Positions 55,657 to 64,000 of a stretch of DNA of 64,000 nt are shown in pieces. The notes beneath the pieces are model-generated. The model saw only the letters and a list, made by a program, of their open reading frames with translations. It had not been told where the DNA came from and searched no databases. This stretch comes from Macrotis lagotis. Taxonomy: Eukaryota; Chordata; Mammalia; Peramelemorphia; Peramelidae. The stretch lies in assembly GCF_037893015.1 (NCBI RefSeq), contig NC_133658.1:285453719-285517718 (forward strand), given 5' to 3'. The position numbers and the translations under genes are program-made. The stretch's first letter is position 1; the number at the start of each line of letters is the position of its first letter.

Positions 55657-55779
55657 CTGAATATACTTCTATACCGAATTCTTTTGATACCCACTCCCCT
55701 AAACTTTCCATAACTCCATTAATGAAGCCTAAGGTCACTTTAGACTCTTTGATTACTATTAACCTATGGACTTTGCAGA

Positions 55780-56145
55780 CCACATTCTGGTCAAATTGAA
55801 CATTCTTCTTTGGACCTCTTTGCCAGTTCAGATCACTGGGCATGCATTACTATTACACCCTAGTACCTGCACAGAAATCTCCCAGCATCTCCTTTACTTA
55901 AATATCCAGGCTCCTCCAAGGCCTAATATTTAAAATTAAACAACTTCTGAGAAGTTTTCTGTCCTCTCAAGGTAGAAATTATCACCACTTTTTGAACAAT
56001 AAAGCCATTGCTTCAATGTTCACATTCACTTAAATTCTAACCATGTGTATTATCCCCCAATGTCCACCCTAAGTAATGCCAATCCCTTAAGAACAGGGAA
56101 CATTTTAGATTTGTAACTTCCCCAGAGCCTAGAAAACAGTAAGCA
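55780..56145 (+). repeat. L2 3'-end relic
   Basis: 'tacttaaatatccaggctcc', 'cttctgagaagttttctgtc' and 'cccagagcctagaaaacagt' follow the L2 3' region. Confidence 0.55.
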
Positions 56146-56147
56146 GA

Positions 56148-56290
56148 GCAGTGCTGTAAAGTTATTCCAACTTGTGTGATCCCATTTGGAATTTTCTTGA
56201 GAAAGAATGCAATGCTTTGCCAATTCCTTCTCCAGCTCTTCTTACAGATGAGGAAACTGAGGCAAATAGGGTTAAGTGCCTTGGCCCATG
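56148..56290 (-). mobile_element. Partial marsupial tRNA-derived SINE (long-bodied class)
   Basis: 'ccaacttgtgtgatcccatt', 'ccaattccttctccagctct' and 'cagatgaggaaactgaggca'. The tRNA-like end is lost. Confidence 0.7.
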
Positions 56291-57170
56291 TTGTTTCCAA
56301 GGCCAAGAACTGCCTGACGTAAACTTCGTTAAATTCAAATTCAATTGCCAATTTACCTGGCACAATGTAAGGAGCTCAACCTAATAGGGGAACTCAGTCA
56401 TAGAAACAAACTAATGCAAAGCAAAATATAAGATATGGAAAAAAAAAATCTGATAAAGTTAAGAGGAGGGAACTGGGGAAGGGAGAGAATAGCAAAGAGT
56501 AGAAGATAAAGACATAGTTCCTGGAGATGGCATTAGACCTGGGCTTTAAATCTAAGAAAAAATACAAACCCAAGAAAAAAAAAGAAAAAATTTTGGAAAT
56601 ACAATTTGATTTAAAGGTGAGACATCCTATGAAATCAGTCAAGTTTTTCAAAACCCAAAAAAAGCATTTCTCTCAAGAGTAAAAACCCTATAAAAAAACA
56701 GTAAAAGTAAGCTTCATTTAAAAAGGTCCATGTTCTGGTTGATAAACTAGGTAAAATAATCTAACAATGAATCTGTGAAATGGGCAGTGCAGATCAGCCC
56801 CACAGCAGAGAAGGAAATGTTATGAGGTTGTGACTATCAGAAGGGCATGGAATCATGCTGGGCAAAGCAAAGCTGGCTTGACTATGCCAAAGGTTCTACA
56901 TGATTTCCCTGGAAGCCTTTTGCCCTTCTTGGTACTCTTAATGCTCAGCACAGTGCCTGACACAGTAAAATTCTTAAATAAATGCTTACTGATTGACTTC
57001 CATTTAATTCCACTCAAAAGTTCCTTCACCTCCTCTAAGTTTTGAATTGCAGCTGGTTTCAGCCAAGACACAAGTAAAAAAACATTAGAAATGTATTGTT
57101 ACAAACACAGAAATACCTTAAGTACCACTGAGATTTTCTAGTATGTTAAGAAACTGATCAATTTATGACA
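56291..57170. other. Downstream flank of WDR5
   Basis: Unassigned sequence, with a plus-strand L2 3' end at about 56,925-57,005 ('ctcagcacagtgcctgacac', 'taaataaatgcttactgatt'). No gene is seen. Confidence 0.4.
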
Positions 57171-57174
57171 CATT

Positions 57175-59791
57175 GTAGACATGGAAATCTTTATTTTATT
57201 AAAAAAAAAGGCATGTGCTTTTACATAAATCTACAAAGAATTCAAAGGTAGAAAAAATAAACTATACGCAATGATAGGAGCTATGCATACAGCTCACCTC
57301 ATTCCTGCAAGGAGTGACTTATGGCAGGAGAGCAAAATTGAAAAAAAATTCATATATACCTAAGAACCAAAACATTTAAGACTTTTTTTTTTTTGCATTT
57401 CAATCATTTGTATTAGGCTTATATACAATTTTTTCTGACCCTTAGGCTGGAAAAGTCTTTATGGATGAATAAGCCAACCTAATACATGTGTGCTTAAATA
57501 TCAGTACACACAGAATGTAGGCAGGAGTCAAAAATGGGAAAACTGTCAGAGGCTTATTTTCAAGTGCCTTCCATGATTGTTATTTCAATAATTGCAGCCA
57601 ACTATTGGAAGATATTTTAGAAAATTATTGTATTTTACAGTCAATCCTTTTGCCCAGCTGTTAACAAACACCACATTTAGAAAACCTAGTCCACAGGAGA
57701 GGCTACAACTGCTTCGATCCAATCAAGTCACAGTTTGTAGTTTTAGCACCAATTCCAAAGAGCTCATGGCTTCATTCTGGCAGTTTTAAACAAAAATAGA
57801 ATGTTGACTTTTCCTATAGGACACGAGGATCAGTCTCTTCAGCAGCATGCAATCACACTAACACTGTCTATAGAGGTGCATATTGATAAAATGGCTTGTG
57901 GCATTCCATGGAGTAATTACATCTCATTCGGGTTTCAAAGGAGACTAGAAAGCAAGACACTGACTAAAAAAACCTGACCTACTCATCTACTTCTAAAAGG
58001 CTCTCACTCACTGCCCTTCCCACCCTCCCCTTAGGATTCAAAAAAAAGATTTGAATGAACACCAGGAGATTGTCATAGTCTGGTACAAGCACTACAAAAT
58101 CCAGTTCTTCCAATGCACTCTCTCTCTCCCTTAGTTTTCCCTAGGCATCCCCTTCAGATTCTCTCCCTAGTTCTGAAGTTCAATAAATGATGACTAAGAT
58201 TTCCCAGTCTCACAAAGATAAGGGAAGTTAAAATCCAACTTGAGCTACAAAAAGTCATTCAATAGCCACCTCGTGCAGAGTTCCAACTATACGTTTCTAT
58301 CATAGAAATGGTAAGTCTAGACTTAACACTTCGTGTCTTCCTGAAAGCTGTCATGCCACTGAACATATTAGACATTAGAAAAGTGTCCAAACAGGGAAAC
58401 CTGGGTACTTCATATTGAGAAGCATATCATCTCTTCAAGATAAATTAAGTGGATTTATGAAGGCCTGGAGCTTTTTCAAAACTGGGAAAAACAAATAGAT
58501 CTAAACAGATTTGACTGTTTTAAGAAAAGTTGTTGGGAGGTACAGAATGATAGGTTGGTTGAGTGTGACAGGACAGGCAATACTTTGAATTGGAGCTGTG
58601 GCTGTCACACCTACCTCCACACCTGACCACTCACTTGACTTTCAGTGGGAGCCATATCAGCAATTAACAGGCTGCTGCTTCTCACATTTGAGGTGAGGCT
58701 TCTTTCCCTGTCTATTCTACTGAGATGTAGTATTCTGTTTATTATTTCACAAGTACAAAATATAGCTTGAAACATGTCCTTCAAAAACAAGTTTATGGCT
58801 ACATGTCACTGAAATGTAGAGTGATAAGGAAGACTGAATAAACCACTAGGGCTGTTATGTCTTGTCAAGAGTTTTTTGGAATTTGTGAATTTAAGAAACT
58901 AAACAGACACAGACACTGCATATTAGAACACAGTTGCCACACATGTACACAAAATCCCACCTTTTTATTACAGCACATGGTACTGTCAGATGTGTAAACA
59001 AGAGTGTGACAAACAGGAAGATATCGAGGCTGAAGTATACAGTCATGCCATTAACAGTTCTATACCATACTTTAAAGATACAAAATTGTCTTTACATTGA
59101 AAAATTTTACAATGTTCTAAGTTTTGTTTTGTTTTCCCCAGAAAGACTTCAAAATGTGCTGAGAACTTCTACAAGCAGGAATTAATGGGGGGGAGGGGAG
59201 AGAAGTTGACAATTTGTGATATAATAGTATCTATTAAACATACATAGCAAGAGGTAAACTATACAGAAGATTAAAAGATATTTCACTACAAGGTCAGTGA
59301 AACTGGGGAATAGAAAGCCAAAAACTTACATGGTTGTATTTGGTCACAGAGTTAGAAGTGGGTAAGTGATATCTTTTTAAAAAATTACAGAACATTTAGT
59401 TGAGGAAAAATTCATGATGAAATGAAATTTATCCTTCTGTAATAAAAAATTAAAAATTCAGGTTTTTGCTGACTCGATTTATACACAATATAGATTGAAA
59501 TTCTTCCTCTGGCAGCATCAGGAGAGTTGACAAGAAGCATCACCAAGTCTTTTGGGACCTTCTAGTAATACAAGCAAATTTTTTCCCCTTAAAACAAACA
59601 AAAAAAAATAAGAAAAGATCCATTTGTCAAATAAGGCAGATGCTGCCTCTTCTCACCAGACTAGCCATTCCAGGGAAGAAAAAAGGGGATTGATTTCCTT
59701 TTAGGCCAAGAAACCAATTTCAAATCTTAGTTTCTTGCCTCAGAGGATCTACTTCTTCTTGATACAGTCTCTAACATGATATCAGAAGGGC
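57175..59791 (-). other. WDR5: WDR5 3' untranslated region
   Basis: About 2.6 kb between the WDR5 stop codon and AATAAA hexamers on the minus strand (57,200-57,190). I recognise no SINE, L1 or L2 insertion in it, which contrasts with the dense repeats outside and supports exonic status. A further AATAAA at 58,969-58,964 could give a shorter isoform ending near 58,945. The exact end is inferred. Confidence 0.6.
57190..57200 (-). terminator. WDR5: Putative distal polyadenylation signal of WDR5
   Basis: Overlapping AATAAAATAAA on the minus strand. Position fits a mammalian WDR5 3' UTR of about 2-2.6 kb. Usage is inferred. Confidence 0.5.

Positions 59792-64000
<4,209 letters not shown>

Overview
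The window is eukaryotic and mammalian, and most probably marsupial. It is dense in tRNA-derived SINEs of the marsupial type (5' end ggcagctaggtggc, 3' end ttgcaaaaacct plus an A-tail). It also holds a second tRNA-derived SINE class, one RTE-tailed SINE, L1 3' ends, and much older L2, MIR and CR1/L3-like relics. The exact SINE subtype makes me lean to an Australian marsupial, perhaps a dasyurid, but that is an inference I could not test. There are no prokaryotic genes, no CRISPR array and no recognisable rRNA or tRNA gene. I saw no recognisable retroviral gene.

Two protein-coding genes can be read with exon precision, both on the minus strand. The first occupies the right end (59.8-64.0 kb, running off the window) and is the last five coding exons of WDR5, the beta-propeller scaffold of the MLL/SET1 H3K4 methyltransferase complexes. 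A long, nearly repeat-free 3' untranslated region extends down to about 57.18 kb. The second, about 21 kb further downstream in WDR5's direction of transcription (30,993-36,058), is a complete three-coding-exon gene for a 137-residue GPI-anchored Ly6/uPAR-family protein. It has all ten cysteines of the three-finger fold and phase-1 introns. I know of no Ly6-family gene beside human WDR5, so this is the most interesting item in the window.

Layout: 0-8 kb holds repeat relics and unassigned sequence. 8.4-10.2 kb is a degenerate tandem array with a unit of about 33 bp, split by a reverse L1 end. 11.35-12.97 kb is bounded by a 109-bp, roughly 96% identical inverted repeat. 13.7-15.2 kb is a reverse CR1/L3-like LINE relic. 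15-30 kb is nested L2, L1 and SINE sequence. 30.9-36.3 kb is the Ly6 gene and its upstream region. 36-51 kb is repeats around a unique block at 43.4-44.1 kb. 51.4-52.2 kb is a CpG-retaining, promoter-like segment. 52.6-57 kb is nested repeats, and 57.2-64 kb is WDR5. The two genes share a strand but no evident operon-like or functional link: WDR5 is nuclear, while the Ly6 protein is predicted to sit on the cell surface.
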